Source: Anaerolineaceae bacterium UBA6107 (lineage in GTDB: Bacteria; Chloroflexota; Anaerolineae; Anaerolineales; Anaerolineaceae). From it: a DNA stretch of 38,732 nt. Of the stretch, positions 18,674 through 27,453 are shown in pieces. The notes beneath the pieces are model-generated. The model ran no database searches. It was given only the letters and a program-made list of their open reading frames with translations, and was not told the origin of the DNA. The stretch's first letter is position 1, and every line of letters starts with the position of its first letter. Position numbers and translations under genes: made by a program. The DNA lies in NCBI GenBank assembly GCA_002428455.1, contig DIWL01000023.1:630-39361 (forward strand), written 5' to 3'.

Positions 18674-20545
18674 TTAAAGAGTCACCACACTGCTGATGAT
18701 CTCCGCGGCGTAGTCATAGCGTTGGAAGGCGGGCATCAGGTAAATTCCCTGCACGTGGGGTTTGATCTGCCTGACCAGGTCAATGGTCAATTGGATCCCT
18801 GTGCGCGCGCCCTGGTCACCGCTGTTATCCATTAATTCACGCGTCTCAATCGGGATTTCGATGCCGGGTACCTCTGATTGCAGGAAAGCTGCATGCCGCG
18901 CACTGGCTAACGGCAGCAGGCCGGCAATCAATGGGATGGGAAGTGTTCCATGATCGGCTTCGTAAGCCTGGAGGAAAGAGGTCACCAATTCAGGGCGATA
19001 GATCGGTTGCGTGAGAATGAAATCTGCGCCGGCTTTCAACTTGCGGCGCAAGTTGCGGATCTCGGAGGTCATATCCGCCGGGTTGAGATTGAGGGCGCAG
19101 CCCACAAAGAAACTGGTCGGCTGGCCGATGTCACTACCAGAAAGGTCGAGCCCGGCGTTAAAACCTTGTTTGATCAGTTTGATCAGCCCGGAAGGTACCA
19201 GGTCGTAATTATCCATGGCATCCGGATATTCACCGATCGAAGTGGGATCACCCATCACAACAAAGATATTCCGGACGTCAAGGGCGTGCGCGGCCAGCAA
19301 GTCACCCTGTACACGTAACACGTTGCGTCCGCGGGTAGGAAAGTGCAGCACGGTCTCGACACCGATCTTGCGCTGGAGCAGGCTGCACACAGCCCATGGG
19401 CTCATACGCATGCGCGCCATTGGACTGTCGGCCACATCGATTACATCCGCGCCAGCCTCAGCCAACAGGCTGGCTCCTGCCAGCAGTTTGTGGGTGACCA
19501 CGCCCCGCGGAGGGTCCATTTCTACAGCAATGACAAATTTTCCGTCACTCAGCTTCTGTGCCAGGTTCGTGGGGGGTAATGCTTCCGGTTGTTCACGACC
19601 AGTCTGGTCACGTAGAGAGATCTGTTCTACAGGGGTCCTAACCAGTTTTTCCACGGCTTTGAACGTATCAACCATGGCGGCAATGTGCGCGGGTGTGGTA
19701 CCGCAACAGCCGCCAATAACGCTTGCTCCGGCTTCCCAGAAGGAGAGAGCGTATTTCCCAAAATATTCCGGGGCGGCCGGGTACATGATGCGCCCTTCCA
19801 CCTGCTCCGGCCAACCGGCGTTAGGCATCACCGAAAAAACACCATCCGGAGCAGCCTGCCGCATCAACTTAAGCAGGTTCAATATCTGGTTGGGACCGCC
19901 TGAGCAATTAACCCCAAGCACATCCGCACCGGCTTCCTGAAGGCGTAGGGCAACCTTGGATGGCGGATCACCAAGCAGCGTGCGGTTGTCGCGGGTGTAG
20001 GTCATGGAAGCGATAACCGCAATATCATGCGCCACCTCGCGCACAGCTGAGATCGCCTCAACCAGCTCGTATAGGTCGGTGATGGTTTCGATGATGATCA
20101 AATCCACCCCTGCATTCACAAGTGAGGTGACTTGTTGTGCAAAAGCTTCGCGGGCTTCCGGGAGTTGCACGCGTCCGAAAGGTGCCAGGCGCACTCCCAG
20201 CGGACCGATGTCACCGGCGATCAGCGCGCTTTTCCCGCTGGCAGCGATCGCGCGCCGGGCAATCTCAACGGCGGCGTGGTTGATCTCCTCCAATTTGCCG
20301 TCCATACCCTGCGCCCCCAGTTTGAAGCGATTCGCACCGAACGTGTTGGTTTGAATGATGTCCGAGCCTGCCTTCAGGTAATCCTGATGGACACTCTCGA
20401 CAATCTCCGGATGCGTAAGATTGACACAATCAAAACAGGTAATGTTGAGCGGTAAGCGTTGACTGAGAACGGTGCCCATTGCACCATCTGAGAAAAGAGC
20501 GCGGTTTGTGTTGATTAATTCGATAAGCTCGTTGCGTGTGATCAT
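18674..20545 (-). CDS. bifunctional homocysteine S-methyltransferase / methylenetetrahydrofolate reductase
   Basis: 623 residues. The N-terminal half (about 1-300) is a homocysteine methyltransferase with zinc Cys in GVNCSGG and IGGCCGTTP. The C-terminal half (about 330-620) is an MTHFR barrel (VEMDPPRG, FPTRGRNVLRVQGDLLAAHALG-type region, VMGDP). This is the YitJ-type fusion. The reductase would make methyl-tetrahydrofolate for the neighbouring MetH, while the N-terminal half could use another methyl donor such as S-methylmethionine. It follows metH after 10 bp and has GAGG eight bases before its ATG, so it is the second gene of the riboswitch-controlled operon. Confidence 0.92.
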   Translation of the reverse strand: MITRNELIELINTNRALFSDGAMGTVLSQRLPLNITCFDCVNLTHPEIVESVHQDYLKAGSDIIQTNTFGANRFKLGAQGMDGKLEEINHAAVEIARRAIAASGKSALIAGDIGPLGVRLAPFGRVQLPEAREAFAQQVTSLVNAGVDLIIIETITDLYELVEAISAVREVAHDIAVIASMTYTRDNRTLLGDPPSKVALRLQEAGADVLGVNCSGGPNQILNLLKLMRQAAPDGVFSVMPNAGWPEQVEGRIMYPAAPEYFGKYALSFWEAGASVIGGCCGTTPAHIAAMVDTFKAVEKLVRTPVEQISLRDQTGREQPEALPPTNLAQKLSDGKFVIAVEMDPPRGVVTHKLLAGASLLAEAGADVIDVADSPMARMRMSPWAVCSLLQRKIGVETVLHFPTRGRNVLRVQGDLLAAHALDVRNIFVVMGDPTSIGEYPDAMDNYDLVPSGLIKLIKQGFNAGLDLSGSDIGQPTSFFVGCALNLNPADMTSEIRNLRRKLKAGADFILTQPIYRPELVTSFLQAYEADHGTLPIPLIAGLLPLASARHAAFLQSEVPGIEIPIETRELMDNSGDQGARTGIQLTIDLVRQIKPHVQGIYLMPAFQRYDYAAEIISSVVTL

Positions 20546-20555
20546 TCTTTTTACC

Positions 20556-23500
20556 TCAGCGCATCAACTGTTCCAGCCGGGTTTCGCCGATGTTGAAATA
20601 TTTGGCGTCCGGGTGATGCAGGATGATTGCCGCAGTGGATTGTTCCGGGACAAGCTGGTAAGCGCTGGTCAGGTTCATGCCCAATTCCTGGCGGGCGGGC
20701 AGCAATTCGAAGACCTTTTGATGATCTTCCAGTTCTGGAAGGGAGGGGTACCCCCAGGAGTAACGTTTGCCTTGTTCTGCTGTCATTCCCAGCTCCTTGC
20801 GTATGTGCCGGTGCAGAAAATCGGCAGCGGCTTCTGCAGTCTGTACTGCCAATCCATGAGTGAAGTAAGCTTCTGTATAATCGTGCGCGGCCTGCAGACG
20901 GTCAAATCGCTGTGTGGCGGCTTCCCCCACGGTGACAACCTGCAGCGCGACCGTATCCATTTTTCCCGAACCGATCTCCGCAAAATAATCGGCCAGGCAC
21001 AGATAATCACCGCTGTTCTGGCGCGGGAAAGAAAAACGGGTCAGTTCTTTTGGCGTGGAGGTTTGAAGAGATTCAGGGTCGTAGACGACCAGCTCGTCGC
21101 CGTCAGCCTGCACAGGCCAATAACCGTACAATCCTTGTGGCTTTAACCACCCTTCTGCCAGGGCTTCCTTTTGCATGCGTTCCAGCCGGGTCTCATAATC
21201 CTTTTTCAGTTTTACCCATTCCTCGCCGTGGGAGTTTTTTGCTCCCCAGGAGAGGCGGAAAAGTTCATTCAGTGAGAGATGTTTGAACACGATCTCAAGC
21301 GGCATGTTCTGAACAACCCTCACCCCCCAGGATGGTGGAACCGGGATGTTGGGAGCCGGTTTGACGGTTCTTGTGATTTGGCTGGAATTTGATGACTGCG
21401 TGGACATCGTTTGCCCCAGTTCAAACTCCGCTTCCTTGATCATCTTTGAGAACAGAGCAGTGCGCTTTTCCGGATCTGCCAGGGCATCCATGGTGGAGAG
21501 TCCTTCAAAAGCATCTTTGCAGTAAAAAACACCGGGTGCATAGTATTCACCGGATTCGGTTTGCAGGATACGCCTGCCGAAGCGTTGGTTGATGGCAGCG
21601 CCGCCTACCAGAACAGGGAACTTTAATCCCCGACGATGCAGTTCATTAACGATCAAGGGCATTTGTTTGCTGGTGCTAACCAGCAAAGCGCTCAGTCCTA
21701 TGGCGTCTGCCTTTTCTTCGATCGCCCTGGTGATAATCGTTTCGGCTGGCACCTGTTTCCCCAGATCGACCACGGTGTAGCCATTGTTGGAGAGGATCGT
21801 TTTCACAAGGTTCTTACCGATGTCGTGCACGTCCCCGTACACGGTTGCCAAGACGAGCCTGCCCTTGCTGACCCCTTCCTTGCGGTCCAGGAAATTTTCA
21901 AGGTACGACACCGCTTTTTTCATTACTTCAGCTGATTGCAGCACAAATGGCAGGATCAGCTCCCCGCTGCCGAAACGGTCGCCGACCTCTTTCATGGCGG
22001 GTAGCAGCACTCGATTCAGAACACTTACAGCTTTTTCGCCAATGCTTATAGTAGGTTCGCGCTCTGAGAGGATGAGATCGATATCACTTTCAATTTCCTC
22101 TTTATGTCGATGCACGATCTTCCAGTGCAGGCGTTCGGCTGAGGTCATCGCTGCCAGGGTTTCCTGTTGGGCATTCTTCCGGTCCCCCACCGGCACTGCA
22201 TCTTGGAAATGCTCGATCAGTCTTTGCAGTGCGTCAACTCTGCGGTTGAAAACCAGGTCTTCAGCCAGTTCACGTTCTACTGGTGGAATATCCGCATAAG
22301 GAGTGATGGTTGCCGGATTAACGATGGCCATATCAAGCCCGGCTTGAACCGCGTGAAAAAGCATCACACTGTTGATCACGCTGCGGGCGTTGGGAGCCAG
22401 ACCGAACGAGACGTTGCTGACCCCTAATGATGTCAAAACACCCGGTAATGCCTGTTTAATGAGGCGAATCCCTTCGATGGTTTCAATGGCAGAAGCGGAA
22501 AATTCATCTGAACCGGTGGCCAGCGTAAAAGTCAGGTCGTCAAAGACGAGGTCTTCTGCTGCCAATCCATGTTCGTTTACGGCAATCTCGTAAATCCTCC
22601 TGGCGATTTCAAGCTTGCGCTCTCTTGTCTTTGCCATGCCCTGTTCATCGATCGTGAGGACGATCACCGCCGCTGCGTATTTTTTGGCCATGTCAAAAAT
22701 ACGGTCTGCCTTTTCTCTGCCGGCCTCAAGGTGGGTGGAGTTGATCAGGCAGCGGCCGGGGGTAGTCTTTAGCGCCGTTTCCAGCACGTCCAGTTCTGTG
22801 GTGTCGATTACAAGGGGAAGACGGATCACAGGGGCGATGGTCTTGATCAGTCTCTGCATGGTCAGGTTTTCATCCGCTCTCTCGGTCAACGCCACACACA
22901 GGTCCAATCCATGCGCACCGCCTTCCACTTGCTGTTGTGCCAGGGTCAAAATGCTTTCAAAGTCATTTTCGAGAACCATTTTTTTGAAAGCCCGGCTGCC
23001 CTGGGTATTCAACCTTTCAGCGATGAAGAAAGGTGGGGGTTCCTGCTGCATCGGTTGAGCTTGCATGGCGGAAGCCAGGCGGGCGGATTGGGGAGCAGTC
23101 CGTGGCGCAGGAACGAGCGGGGCAACCTTTTCGACCAGTTGCTTGAGGTGTTGCGGTGTGGTTCCACAGCAGCCGCCAACAACATTTATGCCATACTTTG
23201 CCGCAAATTCAAACAGCGTTTCAGCGAAGGATTCCGGTTCCAATGGATAGACCGCTTGCCCGTCGATGTTCAAAGGCAAACCTGCGTTGGGTATGCAGGA
23301 CACTGGCAGCGGGCTATTCTCGCCCAGGTAGCGGATCGGTTCGCGCATGAAATCCGGACCGGTGGAGCAGTTCATCCCGATCACATCGATGGGAAGTTTT
23401 TCGAGGATCGTCAGTACAGCGGATATGTCTGTTCCCAGCAGCATACGCCCGGTTGTGTCCAGCGTGACCTGTGCCTGGATGGGTAATCGGACGCCGGTTT

Positions 23501-24071
23501 TTTCGAAAGCGATTTGAATGCCGTGGATGATTGCTTTAACTTCCAGGATGTCCTGCGATGTTTCAATTAGCAGGAGGTCAACCCCGCCGTTGATCAATCC
23601 CTCAGCCTGTTCGCAGAAAATCGCCGCCAGATCATCAAAACTGACATTGGATAGTTCCGGATCGTTCATGGATGGGAGCTTACCGGATGGGCCGATGGAG
23701 CCGGCAACAAAGCGCTTTTTTTCCGGCGTTGAATACTCATCAGCCAGCTGTCGAGCCAGTGTGGCGGCAGTCTCATTGATGAGGGTTACCTGGTCTGCAA
23801 GCCCGTATTCTCCCAGGGTGATCCGGTTCGAGCGGAAGGTGCAGGTTTCGATGACATCCACACCGGCTTCCAGGAACGCACGGTGGACCTGTTCAACTGC
23901 CTGTGGGTAGGTGATGACCAGGTAATCGTTGCAGCCATTGGTTCGTTCGCCCCCGAAATGTTCTGCACTTAGATTCTGTTTTTGCAGGTTGGTTCCCATC
24001 GCGCCATCAAAGACGATGATTTTTTTCTTCATTGCATCAAGGTACGCTCGGCTTGTATTGTCCCGGTTCAT
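20556..24071 (-). CDS. metH: cobalamin-dependent methionine synthase
   Basis: 1171 residues, near the usual MetH length, with all four modules in order. They are the homocysteine domain (zinc Cys in GMNCSTGP and GGCCGTTP, about 1-325), the pterin domain (about 360-610), the cap plus B12 domain with DVHDIGKN (His749 as lower cobalt ligand), and the SAM-binding activation domain (about 935-1171, with RYSWGYPS and HPDAKYFNIG). It methylates homocysteine with methyl-tetrahydrofolate. The start is the ATG at 24071, with AGGAG five to six bases upstream. An open frame reaching 24179 is not coding because it runs through the SAM riboswitch and terminator. First gene of the operon with the MTHFR fusion. 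Confidence 0.96.
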   Translation of the reverse strand: MNRDNTSRAYLDAMKKKIIVFDGAMGTNLQKQNLSAEHFGGERTNGCNDYLVITYPQAVEQVHRAFLEAGVDVIETCTFRSNRITLGEYGLADQVTLINETAATLARQLADEYSTPEKKRFVAGSIGPSGKLPSMNDPELSNVSFDDLAAIFCEQAEGLINGGVDLLLIETSQDILEVKAIIHGIQIAFEKTGVRLPIQAQVTLDTTGRMLLGTDISAVLTILEKLPIDVIGMNCSTGPDFMREPIRYLGENSPLPVSCIPNAGLPLNIDGQAVYPLEPESFAETLFEFAAKYGINVVGGCCGTTPQHLKQLVEKVAPLVPAPRTAPQSARLASAMQAQPMQQEPPPFFIAERLNTQGSRAFKKMVLENDFESILTLAQQQVEGGAHGLDLCVALTERADENLTMQRLIKTIAPVIRLPLVIDTTELDVLETALKTTPGRCLINSTHLEAGREKADRIFDMAKKYAAAVIVLTIDEQGMAKTRERKLEIARRIYEIAVNEHGLAAEDLVFDDLTFTLATGSDEFSASAIETIEGIRLIKQALPGVLTSLGVSNVSFGLAPNARSVINSVMLFHAVQAGLDMAIVNPATITPYADIPPVERELAEDLVFNRRVDALQRLIEHFQDAVPVGDRKNAQQETLAAMTSAERLHWKIVHRHKEEIESDIDLILSEREPTISIGEKAVSVLNRVLLPAMKEVGDRFGSGELILPFVLQSAEVMKKAVSYLENFLDRKEGVSKGRLVLATVYGDVHDIGKNLVKTILSNNGYTVVDLGKQVPAETIITRAIEEKADAIGLSALLVSTSKQMPLIVNELHRRGLKFPVLVGGAAINQRFGRRILQTESGEYYAPGVFYCKDAFEGLSTMDALADPEKRTALFSKMIKEAEFELGQTMSTQSSNSSQITRTVKPAPNIPVPPSWGVRVVQNMPLEIVFKHLSLNELFRLSWGAKNSHGEEWVKLKKDYETRLERMQKEALAEGWLKPQGLYGYWPVQADGDELVVYDPESLQTSTPKELTRFSFPRQNSGDYLCLADYFAEIGSGKMDTVALQVVTVGEAATQRFDRLQAAHDYTEAYFTHGLAVQTAEAAADFLHRHIRKELGMTAEQGKRYSWGYPSLPELEDHQKVFELLPARQELGMNLTSAYQLVPEQSTAAIILHHPDAKYFNIGETRLEQLMR

Positions 24072-24098
24072 ATACACTCCTATCGTCATTTGTCTATT

Positions 24099-24123
24099 AA
24101 TAAAAAACCTCTCTAGAGAGGTT
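24099..24123 (-). terminator. riboswitch expression-platform terminator
   Basis: An 18-nt perfect palindrome (24106-24123, AACCTCTC... type) is followed on the minus strand by TTTTTTATT, 28 bp before the metH start codon. The 5' arm can instead pair with GAGAGAG at the 3' edge of the aptamer, giving an antiterminator. Confidence 0.9.
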
Positions 24124-24141
24124 GGCTGGAGCTGCTTTGCT

Positions 24142-24240
24142 CTCTCATCTTCCAGAATTTCTTCTGCCGGACTTGGCACCTGGCTGTCGCGCGGTTGCCG
24201 AGGTTTCTTTGGGCCGGTCCCTCCACCTCTCTTGATGAGT
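24142..24240 (-). ncRNA. SAM-I (S-box) riboswitch
   Basis: On the minus strand the segment has the S-box order. P1 starts with CTCATC at 24239-24234 and closes with GATGAG at 24149-24144. Between them are AAGAGAGGTGGAGGGAC, GGCCC...GAAACC, CGGCAACC, and GGTGCCAA-TCC-GGCAG. It is followed by a perfect terminator. When S-adenosylmethionine is bound, P1 forms and the terminator stops transcription, so the metH-MTHFR operon is on when SAM is low. Assigned by pattern, not by covariance search. Confidence 0.94.
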
Positions 24241-24266
24241 GGGTCGTTTGACCCTATGATGAAGTG

Positions 24267-24275
24267 ATTTTACCA
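24267..24275 (-). promoter_or_regulatory. extended -10 box of the metH operon
   Basis: TGGTAAAAT on the minus strand lies about 27 bp ahead of the aptamer. A small GGGTC/GACCC hairpin (24241-24254) falls between the promoter and the riboswitch. Confidence 0.55.
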
Positions 24276-24351
24276 TGATTACGCTGTTGGTTTATTGCCA
24301 TCCGATCGAATGACAAGGCTGGAAACTCGAGGGTGTGATTTACCCTGGTAA

Positions 24352-24380
24352 TTTTCAATAACGTCCGCTATTGATATAAT
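24352..24380 (+). promoter_or_regulatory. promoter of the membrane protein-selA-M24 run
   Basis: TTTTCA (24352-24357) and TATAAT (24375-24380) are 17 bp apart; the -10 is extended (TGATATAAT). It lies 31 bp before the GTG at 24411. Confidence 0.65.
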
Positions 24381-24410
24381 GAGTTATCATCGTAATCATA
24401 GGATCTGCCC

Positions 24411-24839
24411 GTGAGTAAGCAATCAGAAGAAAATCAAGATCGATCCTACCGTTTCTTTCCGGTTTTCATCACCAGCCTCATCCTGATTCTGCTTGGTGTT
24501 TTCGGATTGGGGGCGTTGTTTATTTTCACTGTTCCAACCCTTGGACCTCGCTGGTTGTTGTTCTTCCTGGTCACACTTTTATTCAGCGGTTTGGCGCTTC
24601 CGGTGGTTTATTATCTTCACAAACGTTTCCCGTCCAATCCTCTGGTCACACCGGTGGTGATGGTTCGCGAAGCGCTCTGGTTTGGTCTCTTCGTTGACAT
24701 CATTTTATGGCTTCAATTTGGCAAAGTATTAAATCCGGCATTGGCCATTTTTATCGCAATTGGTTTGTTGATCATTGAATTGCTCATCCGCATGAGGGAG
24801 CGCAGCCGGTTTTCTCCCCAGAATAGCTCAGATGAATGA
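24411..24839 (+). CDS. small four-helix membrane protein
   Basis: 142 residues from a GTG start, with four hydrophobic segments (about 15-40, 48-68, 80-105 and 110-128) and charged ends. Family not recognised; no catalytic motif. Its 3' end overlaps the selA ATG by 8 bp, so the two are translated together. The link with selA may be only positional. Confidence 0.7.
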   Translation: MSKQSEENQDRSYRFFPVFITSLILILLGVFGLGALFIFTVPTLGPRWLLFFLVTLLFSGLALPVVYYLHKRFPSNPLVTPVVMVREALWFGLFVDIILWLQFGKVLNPALAIFIAIGLLIIELLIRMRERSRFSPQNSSDE

Positions 24840-26205
24840 TCTTCGCCTGCTTCCGTCGGTTGATAAATTACTGAGTCTTCCACAAGCCGGTCCCTTGATC
24901 GACAAATTTGGACGCGGGCAGGTACTTAATGCCGTCCAGAAAGAACTCGCAATCATCCGAGCCAAACCTGATCGTAAAGATTCCGATTTGCTGGCTGAAT
25001 CGATTCTGCATCAGGTGGGTATCAGTCTGGAAGAACAGAATCACCCTTCGCTGGTTCGGGTTATAAATGCGAGTGGCGTGGTTCTGCACACCAACCTGGG
25101 GCGCGCTCCGTTATCCGAAAGTGCCATCGAGGCGATCCGTGTTGTCGCGGGTAGCTACTCGAATCTGGAATATGACCTGCCAAAGGGCGTCCGTGGTTCA
25201 CGATCAGTGCATGCGCGCGATCTATTGTGCCGGCTCACCGGGGCTGAGGATGCCCTGGTGGTGAACAACAACGCCGGCGCGGTCTTGTTATGCCTTTCGG
25301 CCTTGGCCAGGCGGCGCGGGGTGATCATTTCCCGTTCGCAGCTCGTGGAGATCGGCGGCGGTTTCCGTGTACCGGATGTGATGAAACAATCCGGTGCCAG
25401 GCTGATCGAAGTGGGAACGACCAACCGCACCCGGCTTGAAGACTACGAAGACGCACTGAAAACTGGTGCGGCACTGGTCATGCGTGCGCACACATCGAAC
25501 TTTAAGCTGGTCGGTTTTACTGCCCAACCCGAACTCTCAGAAATTGTTGAACTCGCGCACCGTTACCAGGTTCCATTAATGGATGATCTTGGTTCTGGCG
25601 CGTTATTGGATACCGCGGGTTATGGGCTAGCCCACGAACCGATGATTCAGGAGTCCCTGCAAGCCGGTGTGGACCTGGTGTGTTTCTCAGGAGATAAACT
25701 GCTGGGTGGTCCCCAGGCCGGGATCATTCTCGGCAATGCAGATCTTGTCGCAAAGTTGAAGCGTCACCCTTTGGCGCGTGCCATCCGGGCTGATAAGTTG
25801 TGCCTGGCTGGTTTGAGCGCCACCTTGCTGCACTACCTCAAGGGAGATGCAGAGCGCGCTATTCCTGTGTGGAGGATGATTGCTGCAGATCTTTCCACGC
25901 TCAGGCAGCGGGCAGAAAACTGGCAGCGCAGGTTAAACATGGGCGAGGTGGTACCCGGTGAATCCACCATAGGTGGAGGCAGCCTGCCAGAAGAAACACT
26001 GCCCACTTTTGTGTTATCGTTATCCATACCCCGCGTGGATAGTTTCGCTGCGCGCTTACGCAGAGCCAAAATACCGGTCATTGCACGGGTGCAGGGCGGG
26101 CACTTACTGCTCGACCCGCGCACTGTTCTTGAAGAAGAAGATCAACCCCTGGTTGACATACTAAACACTACACTGGCAGGAGCAAACAATGAAGTCAGAT
26201 CTTGA
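24832..26205 (+). CDS. selA: L-seryl-tRNA(Sec) selenium transferase (SelA)
   Basis: 457 residues, close to the usual SelA length, with the N-terminal LLPSVDKLL segment. The fold-type I PLP core includes NNNAGAVLLCL, RSQLVEIGGGFRVPDVM, VGTTNRT, DDLGSGAL and the PLP lysine K289 in SGDKLLGGPQAG. SelA converts Ser-tRNA(Sec) to selenocysteinyl-tRNA. No selB, selD or selC is present in the window, so a working Sec system is inferred only. A SelA-like homologue of other function is a weaker possibility, given the full N-terminal domain. It overlaps genes on both sides (8 bp and 17 bp). Confidence 0.9.
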   Translation: MNDLRLLPSVDKLLSLPQAGPLIDKFGRGQVLNAVQKELAIIRAKPDRKDSDLLAESILHQVGISLEEQNHPSLVRVINASGVVLHTNLGRAPLSESAIEAIRVVAGSYSNLEYDLPKGVRGSRSVHARDLLCRLTGAEDALVVNNNAGAVLLCLSALARRRGVIISRSQLVEIGGGFRVPDVMKQSGARLIEVGTTNRTRLEDYEDALKTGAALVMRAHTSNFKLVGFTAQPELSEIVELAHRYQVPLMDDLGSGALLDTAGYGLAHEPMIQESLQAGVDLVCFSGDKLLGGPQAGIILGNADLVAKLKRHPLARAIRADKLCLAGLSATLLHYLKGDAERAIPVWRMIAADLSTLRQRAENWQRRLNMGEVVPGESTIGGGSLPEETLPTFVLSLSIPRVDSFAARLRRAKIPVIARVQGGHLLLDPRTVLEEEDQPLVDILNTTLAGANNEVRS

Positions 26206-27424
26206 TAAGTTCATGAAGCAGCACGACATTGATGTCCTTTTTATTACCGGTGCAGCCCAGCATAACCCGGCAATGATCTATTTTGTAGGCACAGCACATG
26301 TTTCCGATGCCTTTCTGATCAAAAAACGCGGTAAAGCCCCGGTTCTTTTCCATTACCCCATGGAACGTGAAGAAGCAGCGAAATCCGGCTTACCGCTGAC
26401 CAGTCTTTCCAAGTACCCGATCTCTGAATTGCTAAAGGATGCCGGAGGAAATTATCTCGATGCGATGGTCTTGCGCTTGAAAAGAATGCTGGAGGACCTT
26501 GATATTCGGTCCGGACGTGTGGCAATCTATGGCAAGGATGAAATTGGTCCCGTTTATGCCATGATCAATGGACTGGAAAAATTGATGCCCGGTATCCAGA
26601 TGATCGGTTTTGTGAGAGATGAAATCCTTTCAAACGCGATGATGACCAAGGAAGCAGACGAGATCTCCCACATCCGCGAGATGGGGCGCATCACCACTGC
26701 AGTAGTAGGTAAGACAGCCGATTACATCACCGGACACAAAACCAGTCGGGAAACTGTGGTGCATACGGACGGTTCTCCGGTAACGATCGGCGAAGTGAAA
26801 AACCTCATCAACCTGTGGCTGGCTGAATTTGGGGTTGAAAACCCGGAGGGAACGATCTTTGCCATCGGCCGGGATGCTGGGATACCCCACTCCGTTGGCA
26901 CGCCCTCTGATCCTCTCAAATTAGGCCAAACGATCGTCTACGATATTTACCCGTGCCAGGCTGGCGGCGGATATTTTTATGATTTCACAAGAACATGGTC
27001 GCTTGGTTACGCAACTGATGAAGTACAGGCACTCTATGATCAGGTGAAGCAGGTTTACGATACGCTCGTGAGTGAATTGGAAGTGAATGCGCCTTTTTCC
27101 AGGTATCAGGATCGCACCTGCGAATTATTTGAAGCCATGGGGCATCCCACTATCCGTACGAACCAGGTTACCGAAGTAGGTTATGTCCACTCAGTAGGAC
27201 ACGGGATCGGTTTGAAGGTGCACGAGAAACCCTGGTCCTCCACCACGAATTCTTCCCCGACGGATATCCTTGCTCCTGGCGCTGCGTTCACGCTTGAGCC
27301 CGGGTTATATTATCCGGATCGCGGGATGGGCGTTCGCATTGAAGATTCTTATGTAGTGACCCCGGATGGACGATTTGAGATCCTGGCGGATTATCCAAAG
27401 GACTTGATCCTGCCGTTGAAATAG
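26189..27424 (+). CDS. M24-family metallopeptidase (Xaa-Pro peptidase type)
   Basis: 411 residues: an N-terminal creatinase-like domain (1-165), then a pita-bread M24 domain. Metal ligands are visible as the two Asp of YDIYPC and FYDFTRTW, His in VGHGIGLKVHEKP, Glu in TLEPGLYY and Glu in RIEDSYVV. It would cleave X-Pro or a related dipeptide in the cytoplasm. The start at 26189 has AGGAG seven bases upstream and overlaps selA by 17 bp. The first half is less conserved than typical PepQ, so the precise substrate is uncertain. Confidence 0.87.
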   Translation: MKSDLDKFMKQHDIDVLFITGAAQHNPAMIYFVGTAHVSDAFLIKKRGKAPVLFHYPMEREEAAKSGLPLTSLSKYPISELLKDAGGNYLDAMVLRLKRMLEDLDIRSGRVAIYGKDEIGPVYAMINGLEKLMPGIQMIGFVRDEILSNAMMTKEADEISHIREMGRITTAVVGKTADYITGHKTSRETVVHTDGSPVTIGEVKNLINLWLAEFGVENPEGTIFAIGRDAGIPHSVGTPSDPLKLGQTIVYDIYPCQAGGGYFYDFTRTWSLGYATDEVQALYDQVKQVYDTLVSELEVNAPFSRYQDRTCELFEAMGHPTIRTNQVTEVGYVHSVGHGIGLKVHEKPWSSTTNSSPTDILAPGAAFTLEPGLYYPDRGMGVRIEDSYVVTPDGRFEILADYPKDLILPLK

Positions 27425-27453
27425 AGGCACAAATTGGGAACAGGAGTGAGGTT

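Noticed and set aside
24072..24179. 36-residue N-terminal extension of MetH
   Set aside because: It reads through the SAM riboswitch aptamer and terminator; the ATG at 24071 has a good ribosome site.
24832..26205. SelA as evidence of a selenoprotein in this window
   Set aside because: I saw no gene with an in-frame TGA at a known Sec position here.
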